From positions 1 through 64,000 of the forward strand of contig CBDEUL010000012.1 of NCBI GenBank assembly GCA_965243265.1: a stretch of DNA of 64,000 nt, in the 5' to 3' direction. A model generated the notes under the pieces. It was given only the letters and a program-made list of their open reading frames with translations, was not told the origin of the DNA and did no database searches. This document shows, one piece after another, positions 1 to 14,940 of this stretch. The DNA comes from Flavicella sp965243265 (GTDB taxonomy: Bacteria > Bacteroidota > Bacteroidia > Flavobacteriales > Flavobacteriaceae). How positions within the stretch are numbered: the first letter of the stretch is position 1; every line of letters begins with the position of its first letter. A program made the translations under genes and the position numbers.

Positions 1-13
1 AAAAAAGTGTTTT

Positions 14-51
14 TGACGTGTTTTCACAGCAAATGACGTAGTACTGACGTA
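14..51 (+). promoter_or_regulatory. Three TGACGT repeats upstream of the giant G8 protein
   Basis: TGACGT occurs at 14-19, 34-39 and 45-50; the last two read TGACGTA and lie 11 bp apart, about one helical turn. They sit just upstream of a TAnnTTTG box that has no clear TTG partner. I infer an activator binding site; no regulator is identified. Confidence 0.4.
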
Positions 52-74
52 TCCAAAACACAAAAACTCACAGC

Positions 75-82
75 TATATTTG
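75..82 (+). promoter_or_regulatory. Bacteroidota -7 box TATATTTG
   Basis: TATATTTG matches the Bacteroidota -7 consensus TAnnTTTG and lies 44 bases before the start codon of the giant protein. No TTG is seen at the expected distance upstream, which fits a promoter that needs an activator. Confidence 0.5.
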
Positions 83-125
83 TATAGATAACAATCTATT
101 TACAAACCAATTAACCGAAAAAGCC

Positions 126-3100
126 ATGGATTTTCTACCCCTAAAGAACTATTTTCAAAAAGTATTGACACTACTTTTAGTAGTTTTACACTACACATTA
201 ACTTACGGAATTACTCCTCCTGAACTAAGAACAGATGGAGTTATAACCTTTACCAGTGAAGCAGGTATCAGTGACATTATTACCATTACTTCTCTAAATA
301 CAAATTATCAAGTATCCGTTAATTCAGATGGTACTATTACTAATTATGAATACCCCATAAGTAATGTAAATCAATTCCGATTTATAAATATGGAAATGGG
401 ATCTGACATGTTGAATACAACATCTGTACCTGATTTATATACAGAAACCTCCCACTATGACGAATATGGTCCCAAAGTTTCAGAAATGTCAGACATGTTT
501 GATCTTGTTCGTTATGGAGATGTTACCGTAAAATCCGTTAAATCAGGAAACTGGTCTGCAGGTAGAACATGGAGTACTGGTGCAGTTCCTGAGCCTGGCT
601 CAAGAGTACTCATCCAAAGTGGACATACTGTAAGAGTAAATAAAATAATTGACGATGCTCCTAAGACGGTACGCATAGATGGAAAACTTAAGTTTTCTAA
701 CAAAAAAAACTCCTCTCTAAAAGTAGACACTATGGTAGGTACCATGGGAAGTAGTTTTGAAATGGGGACAGAAGCAAACCCTATTCCTGAAGGAATTACC
801 GCTAAACTAATCATTGAAAATCAAGGTGACTTTGTAAACACAAATGAAGACGATCCTGATTACGATCCCTCTCACCTAGGATTGGGATTAATACTACACG
901 GGGCTACAGAAATATATGGTATGAAACGCACAGGCTACGCTACCTTTAAAAAAGCCTTAGCTGGTGCTAACTCGGTAACACTAGACAAACTACCAAACGA
1001 TTGGAAAATTGGAGATAAAATCGTAATTGCTGGTTCTGCAAGATCTGCTATTGAAGATGAGGCTAGAATCATTACTGGAATTGGAGGTAGAAGTATATCT
1101 TTTGCAAACCCTTTGGTGTTTAACCATACAACACCTACACATACCAAAGAAGGACTCGAATTAAAAATGCATGTAATTAACCTAACTAGAAACGCAATCA
1201 TTACAACACAAGAAGGCGTGTACAGAACTGAAATGGACGGTACTGAACCAAAATCTAGGGGACATGTAATGTTTATGCATACTAATGATGTAAACATCAA
1301 CTATGCAGGATTTTATGAGTTAGGACGTACCAACAAATTGGGAACCATGACAAATATGGAACGTGATGAAAATGGAGCTGTTACAGTAGTTGCTCACAAC
1401 CCTATTGCTCGGTATCCTTGTCATTTTCATAGAACTGGAGCAGACGGAACTTCATTTGGAGTTATAAAAGGATCTGCCATAGATGGATCTCCTGGATGGG
1501 GATATGTAAACCATAGAGGTGCGGCTTACATAGAAAATAATGTTTCCTATAATGTCAATGGAGCTGCATTTATATCAGAAGTAGGAAATGAAATAGGAAC
1601 TTTTATTAACAATGTTTCTATCCGTACATTAGGAAGAGGTGACATCGAAAACTTTACTGGTGAGTTTGGGTTTACTGCTAACGTCGAAAAAACTAAAACG
1701 TCCATCAATGAATTTGGATCGGCTGGTGATGGGTTTTGGATTCATTCACATACCGTGGTTGTAAAAGACAATGTAGCTTCTGGGTTTTCAGGAGGAGCCT
1801 TCCAATTTTGGAACCAATCTATTGATGGGGTAGAAAGAAGATTAGATCCCTCTAAAGGAACACAAACCAGAGCAGACTACCTAGAAGGCAATGGTATTTA
1901 TATGGAAAATAATTTAGGATATGGAGGTAATATCCTATTCTCTCCTAATTTTTTAATTGAAGCAGCTCCTAACTCCCCTGCTGGAATAGGACATATCAAC
2001 AAAGACATGGTAGGTTGGGGTATCAATACAGGAATTAGAAGAAAATACAACGGTGCTACAATACATGAAAACTTAGTACTTATTGGTGATCTAGAAAACC
2101 CTATAGGAGAAGCTGCTTTTGATACACATAGTAATGGAAAAAATGTGATCTTTTACAAACCGCATGTAGAAGGATTTATCAAAGGATTTAAAATGGAACA
2201 CAACGGACGTCAACAAGGAATCTATGGAGGGTACTTTAACAACATATACAACATTTACGTCGCCAAAAGGCATACAAGAGCAGAGTATACTTATTTTGTA
2301 GATAATACTTTTGGTACACTCTCACAAACTGCGCTAAACAATGTAAAAGCAAAACTTCCTGAGTTTAAAGGGGTCCAATTGCACTATATTGGTATTGAAG
2401 ATACTGGAGCCTTTGATTTACTAGAGGAAAACGTTCTACAAACAACAGACGGAGAAATTTCTAACCATATAATCAAACACAATGGCCTTTTATACAAAGC
2501 CTATTTAAAAAACGAACAACATCCTGATAGCATACCTCCTAACAATACTGCTAACTTTGGTACACAAACCAACAGAGACCGTTTCGAATCTGGAAATCTG
2601 GTAGAGGTTTTTGGTAAAGAAATGTACGACCCTAGCTCGGTATTTGTCCCTTCATTGCCTGATATTAACTATACAAACACTGTGTTTGCAGATGCATCAA
2701 CGGCCTATTTAGAAGGATTTGAATTTAGAGATGTGCCTATAGGACGTATCTTTGATTTTACAATCCCTGTTGGACAGACTTTGGATTTGGCTTCTACAGA
2801 ATACTTTGATCGTTTGTACGATGACAATGCCCCTGTATACCTAACACCTACAAACTCAGAACCTTCTAAAGCAACTGCAACTCTAGATGAAAATGCTTCC
2901 GTATGTACGGTAACGGCTATCGCAGAAGGAACAACCGAACTTATCCTAGAAACTACGGGGGAAGCCAAAGTTGTTATCAACATCTCTGTGGTAGAAACTC
3001 CTGAATTGCCTGTGGTAGGAGAAGACACTGTTTTTGTAGAATACGAAACCACTCGTAGGTTTGATATACTTGCCAATGATACGGGAATTAATAAAGAAAA

Positions 3101-6100
3101 TGGTTTTGCTATCAACATTACAACGGCTCCAAACAATGGAAACATCGTAATTAATAACGACAATTCAATTACCTATACGCCTGCAGATGGAGCTTCTGGA
3201 TCCGACTCTTTTAGCTATACCGTGGAAGATTTTATTGGAACGGTATCTGCTCCTGGAAATGTAAACATTACAATCTCTGAAGAAGCGCCTGATTATACCG
3301 TTACAATACTAAAGGGAGAAAGCATGGACATTGATATTACCAGAGCTATTACCGCTACAGGAAGTGCGAACAACGGAAACGTATCAAGTAACGGAACTAT
3401 ACTAACATACACGCATGATAACAGTTCAAACCTATCCGATAGCTTTACCTATAACGTAGGAACAGCAACAGGAACCATCACAATTACAGCGGATGAAAAT
3501 ACAACCATAGAAGACACAACTCCTCTAGCACATGCTGGAAACAATATGTATGTGAACGACAACGACTCCGATGGAAGTGAAACGGTGATACTAGACGGAT
3601 CTTTAAGTACAGATTTGGTAGGAAACATTGTAGCGTACAGTTGGGAAATTCCGGGAGTAGCAGGAAGTCCTTTCTCAAGTGTAAATCCTACAGTAACACT
3701 ACCTGTAGGAACACATACAGCAACACTAACGGTAACCGATAACAGTGCGTTTACAAGTACTGCAAACGTAACTATTGAAGTGGATATTAGAGAGAATATA
3801 TTCTTAAACGCAGAAACATCTTCGGACACGGAAGCTAACACTGCCAGAAACTCTGATGCTGTAGTTGACGGTGATACTTCGGTGGGATGGCAATCACAAA
3901 CACAAGAAGAGGGGGCTACAATCCCGCAATCAATGTACATATCTCTTGAAGAGCCTTACCTGATGGAACAAATACAGTATACCTTTGGTACTTTTGAAAG
4001 AATTAGAAGTTCTGAATGGAAATTCTATACTTCTACAGACGGTGTAAACTATACAGAAGTAGAACATGTAACTACAGATGTGGGAACCAATTATACTACT
4101 ACTTTTAATACGCCTGTTTTGGCTCAGTATTTTAAATTTGAGTTCTTAGCATACTCTGAATATAGAAATGATGTGCGATTATTTGAAATTGTGGGGCATG
4201 GTACAAAAGTACCTAACATACTACCTATAGCAAATGCGGGTATCGACAAAACTTGGTTTGATGAAGATCAAACAGGAAATGAAGATGGTTTTGCAAACGT
4301 ACTACTTGACGGTTCAAGTAGTGTCGATGAGGATGATAACGAACTTGCATTCCACTGGACATCAAATCAAGGGGGCTATGAATTCTTTGAACAAAATCCG
4401 ATTGTAAGTCTGCCTATTGGAATACATGAGTTTACACTGACAGTAACTGACTTGGATGGAGCTACAGATACAGATACCGTTACCATTGAAGTTGTAGCTG
4501 GTGCTGAAAACATTGCCTTGTACAAACCTGTTGATGGGGATTCTGTAGATCCTGCTTCTGATTTTGCCTACATAAATGACAATGATACAGAAACAATCTA
4601 TAGCAATACAGAAAACCTAACGCAAGCAGTAGCTATAGATCTAGAGCAACTTTACGATTTGGAGCGTATTGTTTTAAATTGGGAAAACAACAACTATGCC
4701 GTTGATTACAATATAGAAAGTTCTAATGACGGGGTAAACTGGAACTTAGAATCTAGTCAAACAGCGAATAACGAATTACAAAATAGCGTTACTCTTACAG
4801 GGGTAACAACACGTTACATCCGTATTCTTGTCTCAGATTCCTTTACTGGAAATTCTTTTGGAATCACTGAGTTAGAGGTCTACAAACAAAATATTCCTAA
4901 CCTAATTCCAATAGCAAATGCAGGTCCAGATGCTACAATATCTGACATAGGTGCAAACGGACTCGAAACGGTAACCTTAAATGGGAATGGAAGCTCTGAC
5001 ACTGATGGCTCTATTGTGAATTATATATGGAATATAATGGGGTATGCTCCTTTAGAAGGTATAAATCCTACAGTAAACTTACCTGTTGGAGAAACTACAA
5101 TAACACTTACTGTAACCGACAATCAAGGAGCTACAAATACAGATACTACAACCATTACTGTAGTAGATGATGCTAATAACTTTAGCAACTTGTATTTATT
5201 TGATTTTGAAAATGGAAGTAGTGGAGATATCACAACTTTAGCTGGAAATGCAGTAAGCTTCTCAGTTGTTGACAATCCTGAAAGCAGCAGTATCAATACC
5301 AGTAGTAAAACGCTAAAAATTGACATTGATAGTGAACTAAGACCTAGTCCAATTGCTGGAATTAAGCTCCCTTTTACTCCTGAAATAACTCCTAGGTTAA
5401 GATATTTACATGTAAAAATATATGCTACTTATAGTGGAGTAAACAATGCTGTACAGGTAAGAGGAAGTACTATTGATAATATTACAACAGATAATATTAC
5501 AAATGCGGCTGTAAACACATGGGAAGATTTGGTCTTTGACTTAGAGTCTACAACCTATACGGCTTCGGACATTAGACTATGGCTAAACAGAACGGCTGAA
5601 CCTTGGACAGATCAAACTATATATATAGATGATATTTATCTGTCTAATGATGCAACACCGTTTACAGGAAATCCTAATGTGGCGCCAACAGCAACAACTA
5701 ATAACTATACAGCAACAGATACCGATGGAAATGGTTATGAGATGATTACTTTAGATGCTACGGCTAGTACAGATCCTGACAATAGCATTTTAAGTTATCG
5801 ATGGGAAATACCCAATGTAGGAAACTTTGTTTCTTCAAATCCTACAAAAAACTTAAACATACCGGTAGGTACATACAATGCTACTCTAGGTGTTACGGAT
5901 GTAGATAATGAGGAGGGAACAACAAACTTTACCATCACAGTAAATCCAAATCCTTCAAATGTATTGCCAGTAGCAAACGCAGGATCTGATCAAACAATAC
6001 AAACACAACAACCTATATCGGTTACTTTAGACGCTACAGGAAGTAACGACGCAGATGGAAATGTTGTAGGGTATAGATGGGACATCCCAAACATAGGAAC

Positions 6101-7283
6101 ATTCAATGGGGTCTTAGCTGATGTGGTGTTCCCTGTAGGAACAACCGTAGCTACATTAACTGTGACTGATGACGGAGGAGCAATCGCCACAGATACGGTA
6201 ACCATCATTCTAACAAATGAAGTTCCTAAAAACCCTAACTTAATAGCAGATGCAGGAACCGACCAAACTGGAAACTATGCTATCAGAAATGGTATAGAAG
6301 ATGACGGAATCGTAAACATAACATTAGATGCTACAGGTAGCTCTAACAGTAATGGAAGTATTGTTTCTTATAGCTGGGAGATTCCTGGCGTTGCTGGAAG
6401 CCCTTTCTCGGGTGTAAATCCAACAGTTGCAATACCTGTAGGAAATCATACAATTACACTTACGGTAACGGATGAAAACGGAGCAACACATACAGATACG
6501 GTAGAGGTAACTGCCTTGCCTACAAATGTGGTAGATTTAGTTGAAGGATATGCAACTTACCATAACAATACATTTAATGGTGCTACGGCAATTCGTATTC
6601 AAAATCCTGTACCAGCAGCAATCAATACCTCTAGTGAGGTAATCAAAGTAGAGTTCCCTAGTACCAATAGAAGTTTAAATGCAGGTGTATCTTATCCTAC
6701 TAGTAAATTAATTCCTATCAGTACGGATAAACGTTATCTTAAAATAAAAATTTATAAGAATGAAATTTCTACGGCTAGGTTAAGAATCAAAATAAATGGT
6801 AACAATTACAATATCTTACCGCTTATTGGAACACAAAACATAGGTGTGTGGGAAGAATTGGTCTATGATTTGGAGGCTGCTGTACCTGCTGGGCAAAAAG
6901 ACATCACTTCTATAAACTTCCAGTTGGATAGAGAGGGTGGAAATACCTACGAATTTCTATATATTGATTCTATTTATTTAAATAACGATAGCAATCCTAC
7001 CCACCAATACAAAGAGAACTCTAAATACAACAACACCCCAAATAATGAGCAAACAACAAGTGATGGTTACAACGTATTTATAGAAAAGGATCTTAAAAGA
7101 CTTTACATATCTAACTTACCAGAGCAAGTAGACTTGTTTATTTATAATAGCACAGGAGCTAAGCACATAGATACCCAATACACCTCTCAAGGAATTGATA
7201 TTTCTAATTTATCATCTGGTATTTATATAATACGCTTTGTATACAACAACCAAGTAGAAGTCTTAAAATTCATTAAAAGTTAA
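126..7283 (+). CDS. Giant secreted G8/beta-helix protein with PKD repeats and T9SS sorting tail
   Basis: A 2385-residue exported protein. Residues 1-29 form a signal peptide. A G8 domain covers about 138-230 (the SGNWSAGRTWSTG stretch is typical) and is followed to about 710 by glycine- and asparagine-rich repeats that read as a right-handed parallel beta-helix, the arrangement of the CEMIP/TMEM2 family. Then come a cadherin/Big-like module (about 966-1052), PKD-like domains near 1133, 1365, 1594, 1853, 1946 and 2042, two F5/8 type C-like modules (1224-1360 and 1460-1588), two related carbohydrate-binding-like modules (1685-1845 and 2139-2292), and a T9SS type A sorting domain from about 2314. 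I infer a cell-surface or released polysaccharide-binding protein, possibly a lyase or hydrolase; the substrate is unknown. It stands alone, with its own promoter and terminator and no SusC/D pair nearby. Confidence 0.85.
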   Translation: MDFLPLKNYFQKVLTLLLVVLHYTLTYGITPPELRTDGVITFTSEAGISDIITITSLNTNYQVSVNSDGTITNYEYPISNVNQFRFINMEMGSDMLNTTSVPDLYTETSHYDEYGPKVSEMSDMFDLVRYGDVTVKSVKSGNWSAGRTWSTGAVPEPGSRVLIQSGHTVRVNKIIDDAPKTVRIDGKLKFSNKKNSSLKVDTMVGTMGSSFEMGTEANPIPEGITAKLIIENQGDFVNTNEDDPDYDPSHLGLGLILHGATEIYGMKRTGYATFKKALAGANSVTLDKLPNDWKIGDKIVIAGSARSAIEDEARIITGIGGRSISFANPLVFNHTTPTHTKEGLELKMHVINLTRNAIITTQEGVYRTEMDGTEPKSRGHVMFMHTNDVNINYAGFYELGRTNKLGTMTNMERDENGAVTVVAHNPIARYPCHFHRTGADGTSFGVIKGSAIDGSPGWGYVNHRGAAYIENNVSYNVNGAAFISEVGNEIGTFINNVSIRTLGRGDIENFTGEFGFTANVEKTKTSINEFGSAGDGFWIHSHTVVVKDNVASGFSGGAFQFWNQSIDGVERRLDPSKGTQTRADYLEGNGIYMENNLGYGGNILFSPNFLIEAAPNSPAGIGHINKDMVGWGINTGIRRKYNGATIHENLVLIGDLENPIGEAAFDTHSNGKNVIFYKPHVEGFIKGFKMEHNGRQQGIYGGYFNNIYNIYVAKRHTRAEYTYFVDNTFGTLSQTALNNVKAKLPEFKGVQLHYIGIEDTGAFDLLEENVLQTTDGEISNHIIKHNGLLYKAYLKNEQHPDSIPPNNTANFGTQTNRDRFESGNLVEVFGKEMYDPSSVFVPSLPDINYTNTVFADASTAYLEGFEFRDVPIGRIFDFTIPVGQTLDLASTEYFDRLYDDNAPVYLTPTNSEPSKATATLDENASVCTVTAIAEGTTELILETTGEAKVVINISVVETPELPVVGEDTVFVEYETTRRFDILANDTGINKENGFAINITTAPNNGNIVINNDNSITYTPADGASGSDSFSYTVEDFIGTVSAPGNVNITISEEAPDYTVTILKGESMDIDITRAITATGSANNGNVSSNGTILTYTHDNSSNLSDSFTYNVGTATGTITITADENTTIEDTTPLAHAGNNMYVNDNDSDGSETVILDGSLSTDLVGNIVAYSWEIPGVAGSPFSSVNPTVTLPVGTHTATLTVTDNSAFTSTANVTIEVDIRENIFLNAETSSDTEANTARNSDAVVDGDTSVGWQSQTQEEGATIPQSMYISLEEPYLMEQIQYTFGTFERIRSSEWKFYTSTDGVNYTEVEHVTTDVGTNYTTTFNTPVLAQYFKFEFLAYSEYRNDVRLFEIVGHGTKVPNILPIANAGIDKTWFDEDQTGNEDGFANVLLDGSSSVDEDDNELAFHWTSNQGGYEFFEQNPIVSLPIGIHEFTLTVTDLDGATDTDTVTIEVVAGAENIALYKPVDGDSVDPASDFAYINDNDTETIYSNTENLTQAVAIDLEQLYDLERIVLNWENNNYAVDYNIESSNDGVNWNLESSQTANNELQNSVTLTGVTTRYIRILVSDSFTGNSFGITELEVYKQNIPNLIPIANAGPDATISDIGANGLETVTLNGNGSSDTDGSIVNYIWNIMGYAPLEGINPTVNLPVGETTITLTVTDNQGATNTDTTTITVVDDANNFSNLYLFDFENGSSGDITTLAGNAVSFSVVDNPESSSINTSSKTLKIDIDSELRPSPIAGIKLPFTPEITPRLRYLHVKIYATYSGVNNAVQVRGSTIDNITTDNITNAAVNTWEDLVFDLESTTYTASDIRLWLNRTAEPWTDQTIYIDDIYLSNDATPFTGNPNVAPTATTNNYTATDTDGNGYEMITLDATASTDPDNSILSYRWEIPNVGNFVSSNPTKNLNIPVGTYNATLGVTDVDNEEGTTNFTITVNPNPSNVLPVANAGSDQTIQTQQPISVTLDATGSNDADGNVVGYRWDIPNIGTFNGVLADVVFPVGTTVATLTVTDDGGAIATDTVTIILTNEVPKNPNLIADAGTDQTGNYAIRNGIEDDGIVNITLDATGSSNSNGSIVSYSWEIPGVAGSPFSGVNPTVAIPVGNHTITLTVTDENGATHTDTVEVTALPTNVVDLVEGYATYHNNTFNGATAIRIQNPVPAAINTSSEVIKVEFPSTNRSLNAGVSYPTSKLIPISTDKRYLKIKIYKNEISTARLRIKINGNNYNILPLIGTQNIGVWEELVYDLEAAVPAGQKDITSINFQLDREGGNTYEFLYIDSIYLNNDSNPTHQYKENSKYNNTPNNEQTTSDGYNVFIEKDLKRLYISNLPEQVDLFIYNSTGAKHIDTQYTSQGIDISNLSSGIYIIRFVYNNQVEVLKFIKS

Positions 7284-7306
7284 ATAAATCACTTTACCCC
7301 TAAAAC

Positions 7307-7338
7307 AAAACCAGCCTCATAAAGAGGCTGGTTTTTTA
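7307..7338 (+). terminator. Rho-independent terminator after the giant protein
   Basis: A 10-bp stem (AACCAGCCTC with GAGGCTGGTT, loop ATAAA) is followed by a T run, 25 bases after the stop codon. Confidence 0.9.
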
Positions 7339-7479
7339 TTATGTATTCGATATTCAACTAAACAACAGAGGTTCTAGAGCTCTTAAATTAACCGTTTAAT
7401 AAGCCATTAGGATATCTATTAGGTTAAGAATACCTATTTAGAGTATCAATTCACTAAGAGTATCATTTAGATTTCAGGT

Positions 7480-7516
7480 ATAAAAAAACCCTTCAACATA
7501 TATTTGTTGAAGGGTT
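7480..7516 (-). terminator. Terminator of the rRNA operon
   Basis: A 12-bp stem (7487-7498 with 7505-7516) read on the minus strand is followed by a run of T. It lies just beyond the 5S 3' end. The 140 bases between it and the previous terminator show nothing further. Confidence 0.85.
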
Positions 7517-7524
7517 CTAAAAAA

Positions 7525-7630
<106 letters not shown>

Positions 7631-7774
7631 AGGTCTTTGCTAGTTTAATCTCTTAAACCAGTATTTAATAATTGACATATTGAAGTGTCTATGACACTGG
7701 ATATTGTAAAATCTAATTGTTGCTATACTCCATATAATAAATAATAAAGAGTGTCCCTTCTCCTCATTGCTGAG

Positions 7775-10606
<2,832 letters not shown>

Positions 10607-10846
10607 CTTATTGTACTTTTTGCTCTTTTATTCTATTATATTTTTTTATACTTATATACTATTACATAGTATACAAGTTCTCTATATAGCTCGTCTATAA
10701 ATTAATATTTATAAACTTCTGTATCTTTTACGATATCACTTTTCAATATGTCAATGAACTTTTGCGAATAACAACTGATAAATTATCAATTATTATTCTG
10801 GGCGTTCCATGAGAATAATAAATTATCTCAAGGCATCGCCTTGTTG

Positions 10847-10923
<77 letters not shown>

Positions 10924-11030
10924 ATTACTAGTAGCTAGTATTGGGTAGTTAGTCGTTAGACTTCTAACGAATACTCAACTTCTAAAATTTCCTATTATTA
11001 TATATACTCCCCTAACTATTTAAACTATAG

Positions 11031-11104
11031 TAGTCTCGGGCAGACTCGAACTGCCGACCTCTACATTATCAGTGTAGCGCTCTAACCAGCTGAGCTACGA
11101 GACT
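11031..11104 (-). tRNA. tRNA-Ile (anticodon GAT)
   Basis: A 74-base cloverleaf. The acceptor AGTCTCG pairs with CGAGACT, and the anticodon loop CTGATAA gives GAT. It is the first tRNA in the 16S-23S spacer. Confidence 0.97.
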
Positions 11105-11193
11105 CTGTCTATGTTAGTCTTGTATATATGATAAAATTGAACAGCATTAAAGAATAAATATTCTTTCTTCGTAACTAAAACATCTCTTTCTCT

Positions 11194-12718
<1,525 letters not shown>

Positions 12719-12904
12719 ATTTTTTTTAGTCACCAAAGTGACTTATTATTTTTCGATGCTAGCTTCTCAAATTGAATTCATGATCTAAATCATGTAACTT
12801 ATTCTTTAATTTTACGCTGTCAATTTCAATGTTTTCAATGAACTTTTAAGTTGTTACAAAAACAACTCATCGTGTTTCTCATTCTTAACTAACTCGACTA
12901 GCGT

Positions 12905-12923
12905 GTTAGCGGCTGCAAATTTA
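12905..12923 (-). promoter_or_regulatory. rRNA operon promoter, proximal (P2)
   Basis: On the minus strand TAAATTTG (12916-12923) fits the -7 box TAnnTTTG, directly followed by a GC-rich start region ending GCTAAC. No TTG is seen at the right distance. The block 12905-12920 resembles that of P1. Confidence 0.5.
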
Positions 12924-13033
12924 AAAGCTTTTTTCGATATAAAAAAATAAAATTTGAATTATTTTTTTAACTCCCTAAAACTAAAAAATCCCAACTCTTT
13001 TAATGAACTCAACCAAACTAACATCCCTGTGTC

Positions 13034-13075
13034 GTTTAGCGGGTGCAAATATACAACCCTTTTGTTCTCCCACAA
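13034..13075 (-). promoter_or_regulatory. rRNA operon promoter, distal (P1)
   Basis: On the minus strand TTG (13073-13075), a 19-bp spacer and TATATTTG (13046-13053) give a full Bacteroidota promoter. The start-region block GCACCCGCTAAAC follows and is nearly repeated at P2 about 130 bp downstream. Confidence 0.75.
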
Positions 13076-13372
13076 CTACTTTTCTTAGTTTTTTTTGAAA
13101 AAATTTTATCCCCTCTCTTAACTAGCTTAAATAGTGTGTTTTATCTTATTGTCTTTTTTAATGTTTTTTTAATTAGCATTGGGGACTTCTACATTTTACA
13201 TGGTTCTTCTTTGTTTATCTCAAAGATCTCTTGCTGGTTTTACTCTATTAAGGGGTGATTTTTTTAGTCTTTTGGGGGACCAAACTCAAAGTATCGATCA
13301 AATCCTACTAAAGAAAAGTCTAGTTTTATTTTAAAAAAGTAATTTTACAGGGCACAAACACTATTTATAAAA

Positions 13373-14902
13373 ATGAAAAACATCAAAACATTCTCTTTAT
13401 TTCTAATTATTATTGTTTCTTGTTCGGCTTTTGCCAAAGTAAAACCACATAGTTTGTTTTCTAATAATATGGTTTTACAACAAAACTCACCTATAAAAAT
13501 ATATGGTACTGCCGAAAACTCTTCTGTAGTCAATATATCTTTTTCCAATTCTGAAGGAATAACATATAATGCAACAGGTGAAGTTACTCCTAATGGCGAA
13601 TGGCAAGTTTTATTCCCTAAAATAAAAGGTAGTTTTATTAAGTACTCTTTAAAAATTTCTGATCACGAATCGAGCATTACTTATCATAATATATTAATAG
13701 GTGATGTATGGGTTGCTTCTGGCCAAAGCAATATGGGATGGCAAATACACAATGCGCTTCCAAAAATTACTGATTTTAAAAACTCAGAACACATTCGTGT
13801 TTTAAGAATTAACATGGAAGGTGCTGATATTCCTCAACAGGAAGCTCCTATTCATGAAGATTATAAAAATTCGTGGCAAATGGCTACTGAAGAATATGCT
13901 TCTGTTTTTTCGGCCGTTGCATATCACTTTTCACAAAAACTATATACTGAACTCAACATCCCTATAGGCATTGTACTTTCTGCCAAGGGCAATACAGCTA
14001 TAAGGACTTGGATTTCTAGAGCTGCATTAAATACAGATCCTGCCGCCGAAACTCTTCAAAAAATAGACGACAAAGAATACCAATGGGCTTTAGATCATGG
14101 AAGCTCACAGCATGTAAGAGATGAATATGCCGAAAAAAGAATTACTCGTTTATATAATGGTATGATTTCTCCTTTAACCAATTTCACCATTAAAGGTGTG
14201 GTGTGGTACCAAGGAGAAAACAATATGCGTATTCCCCAATACTATAAAAACTCTTTAACTCTTTTAATAAAATCTTGGAGAAAGGCATGGAATCAAGGTG
14301 ACTTTCCTTTTGTATACGCTCAGCTCCCTTCCTACAGAGCCCCTAAAAAAGATTTGAAAAACAAATCTGTACATTGGGAGCTCTTACGCAATGCTCAAGA
14401 GAAAGTATCCTTAACAGTACCTAATACTCATATGGCTGTTTTATTGGATTTAGGAGAGGAGTTCAATATACATCCTTTAGACAAATTAACTCCTGGTAAT
14501 CGATTAGGGCTATTAGCTTCGAAAATAGACAAACCTGCTATTGTTGCAGATGGTCCTTCTATTGCATCTATAACTCAAAAAAAGAATGATTTATTTATCA
14601 AATTTAAAAACACAGAAAACGGCTTACGCCTACAGGAAGTTACTCGTTATGTAAAACAAAACAGTGATACAAAAGAAACCACCACCACTACAGCTGACTC
14701 TTTAAAAGGTTTTTCTATTTATACAGCTGATGGATGCCACCCCACAGAAGCCACTATTTACAACAAGAATACTGTAAAAATCTCCATTAACAAAAAAACT
14801 ATAGCTACAGGTGTAAGTTACGGTTTTGAAAGTTTTCCTCACACCAACTTATTCAACTCTGCTGGATTTCCTGCACATCCTTTTAAAGAGAACATAAAAT
14901 AA
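13373..14902 (+). CDS. Secreted sialate O-acetylesterase-like SGNH esterase
   Basis: A 509-residue exported enzyme expected to remove acetyl groups from glycans (sialic acid or acetylated hemicellulose or algal sugars). Residues 1-21 look like a signal peptide. The family signature GDVWVASGQSNM places the nucleophile at Ser119; GVVWYQGENN is the second block, and His367 in the IHPLDK stretch is the likely catalytic histidine. Length fits the sialate O-acetylesterase family (DUF303). It has no T9SS tail, so it may stay in the periplasm. The gene stands alone between the rRNA promoters and purC. The exact substrate cannot be read from sequence. Confidence 0.85.
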   Translation: MKNIKTFSLFLIIIVSCSAFAKVKPHSLFSNNMVLQQNSPIKIYGTAENSSVVNISFSNSEGITYNATGEVTPNGEWQVLFPKIKGSFIKYSLKISDHESSITYHNILIGDVWVASGQSNMGWQIHNALPKITDFKNSEHIRVLRINMEGADIPQQEAPIHEDYKNSWQMATEEYASVFSAVAYHFSQKLYTELNIPIGIVLSAKGNTAIRTWISRAALNTDPAAETLQKIDDKEYQWALDHGSSQHVRDEYAEKRITRLYNGMISPLTNFTIKGVVWYQGENNMRIPQYYKNSLTLLIKSWRKAWNQGDFPFVYAQLPSYRAPKKDLKNKSVHWELLRNAQEKVSLTVPNTHMAVLLDLGEEFNIHPLDKLTPGNRLGLLASKIDKPAIVADGPSIASITQKKNDLFIKFKNTENGLRLQEVTRYVKQNSDTKETTTTTADSLKGFSIYTADGCHPTEATIYNKNTVKISINKKTIATGVSYGFESFPHTNLFNSAGFPAHPFKENIK

Positions 14903-14940
14903 TGTAACGTTATTTCAGGACGGGACATAAAAGCAAATAA

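Larger units (their letters stand above)
12720..13372. other. rRNA leader and promoter region without a gene
   Basis: These 650 bases between 16S and the esterase gene hold two minus-strand promoter blocks and short hairpins at 12728-12743 (AGTCAC/GTGACT) and 12779-12794 (CATGAT/ATCATG) that may serve rRNA processing or antitermination. An AT-rich plus-strand open frame of 71 codons at 13043 overlaps the promoter and is not accepted as a gene. Confidence 0.7.

Noticed and set aside
126..7283. Minus-strand frames of 60-160 codons inside the giant protein gene
   Set aside because: They are shadows of a strongly biased coding strand with repeated domains.
13043..13258. 71-codon plus-strand frame
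   Set aside because: It overlaps the rRNA promoter, is phenylalanine-rich AT sequence, and has no promoter or conserved feature.
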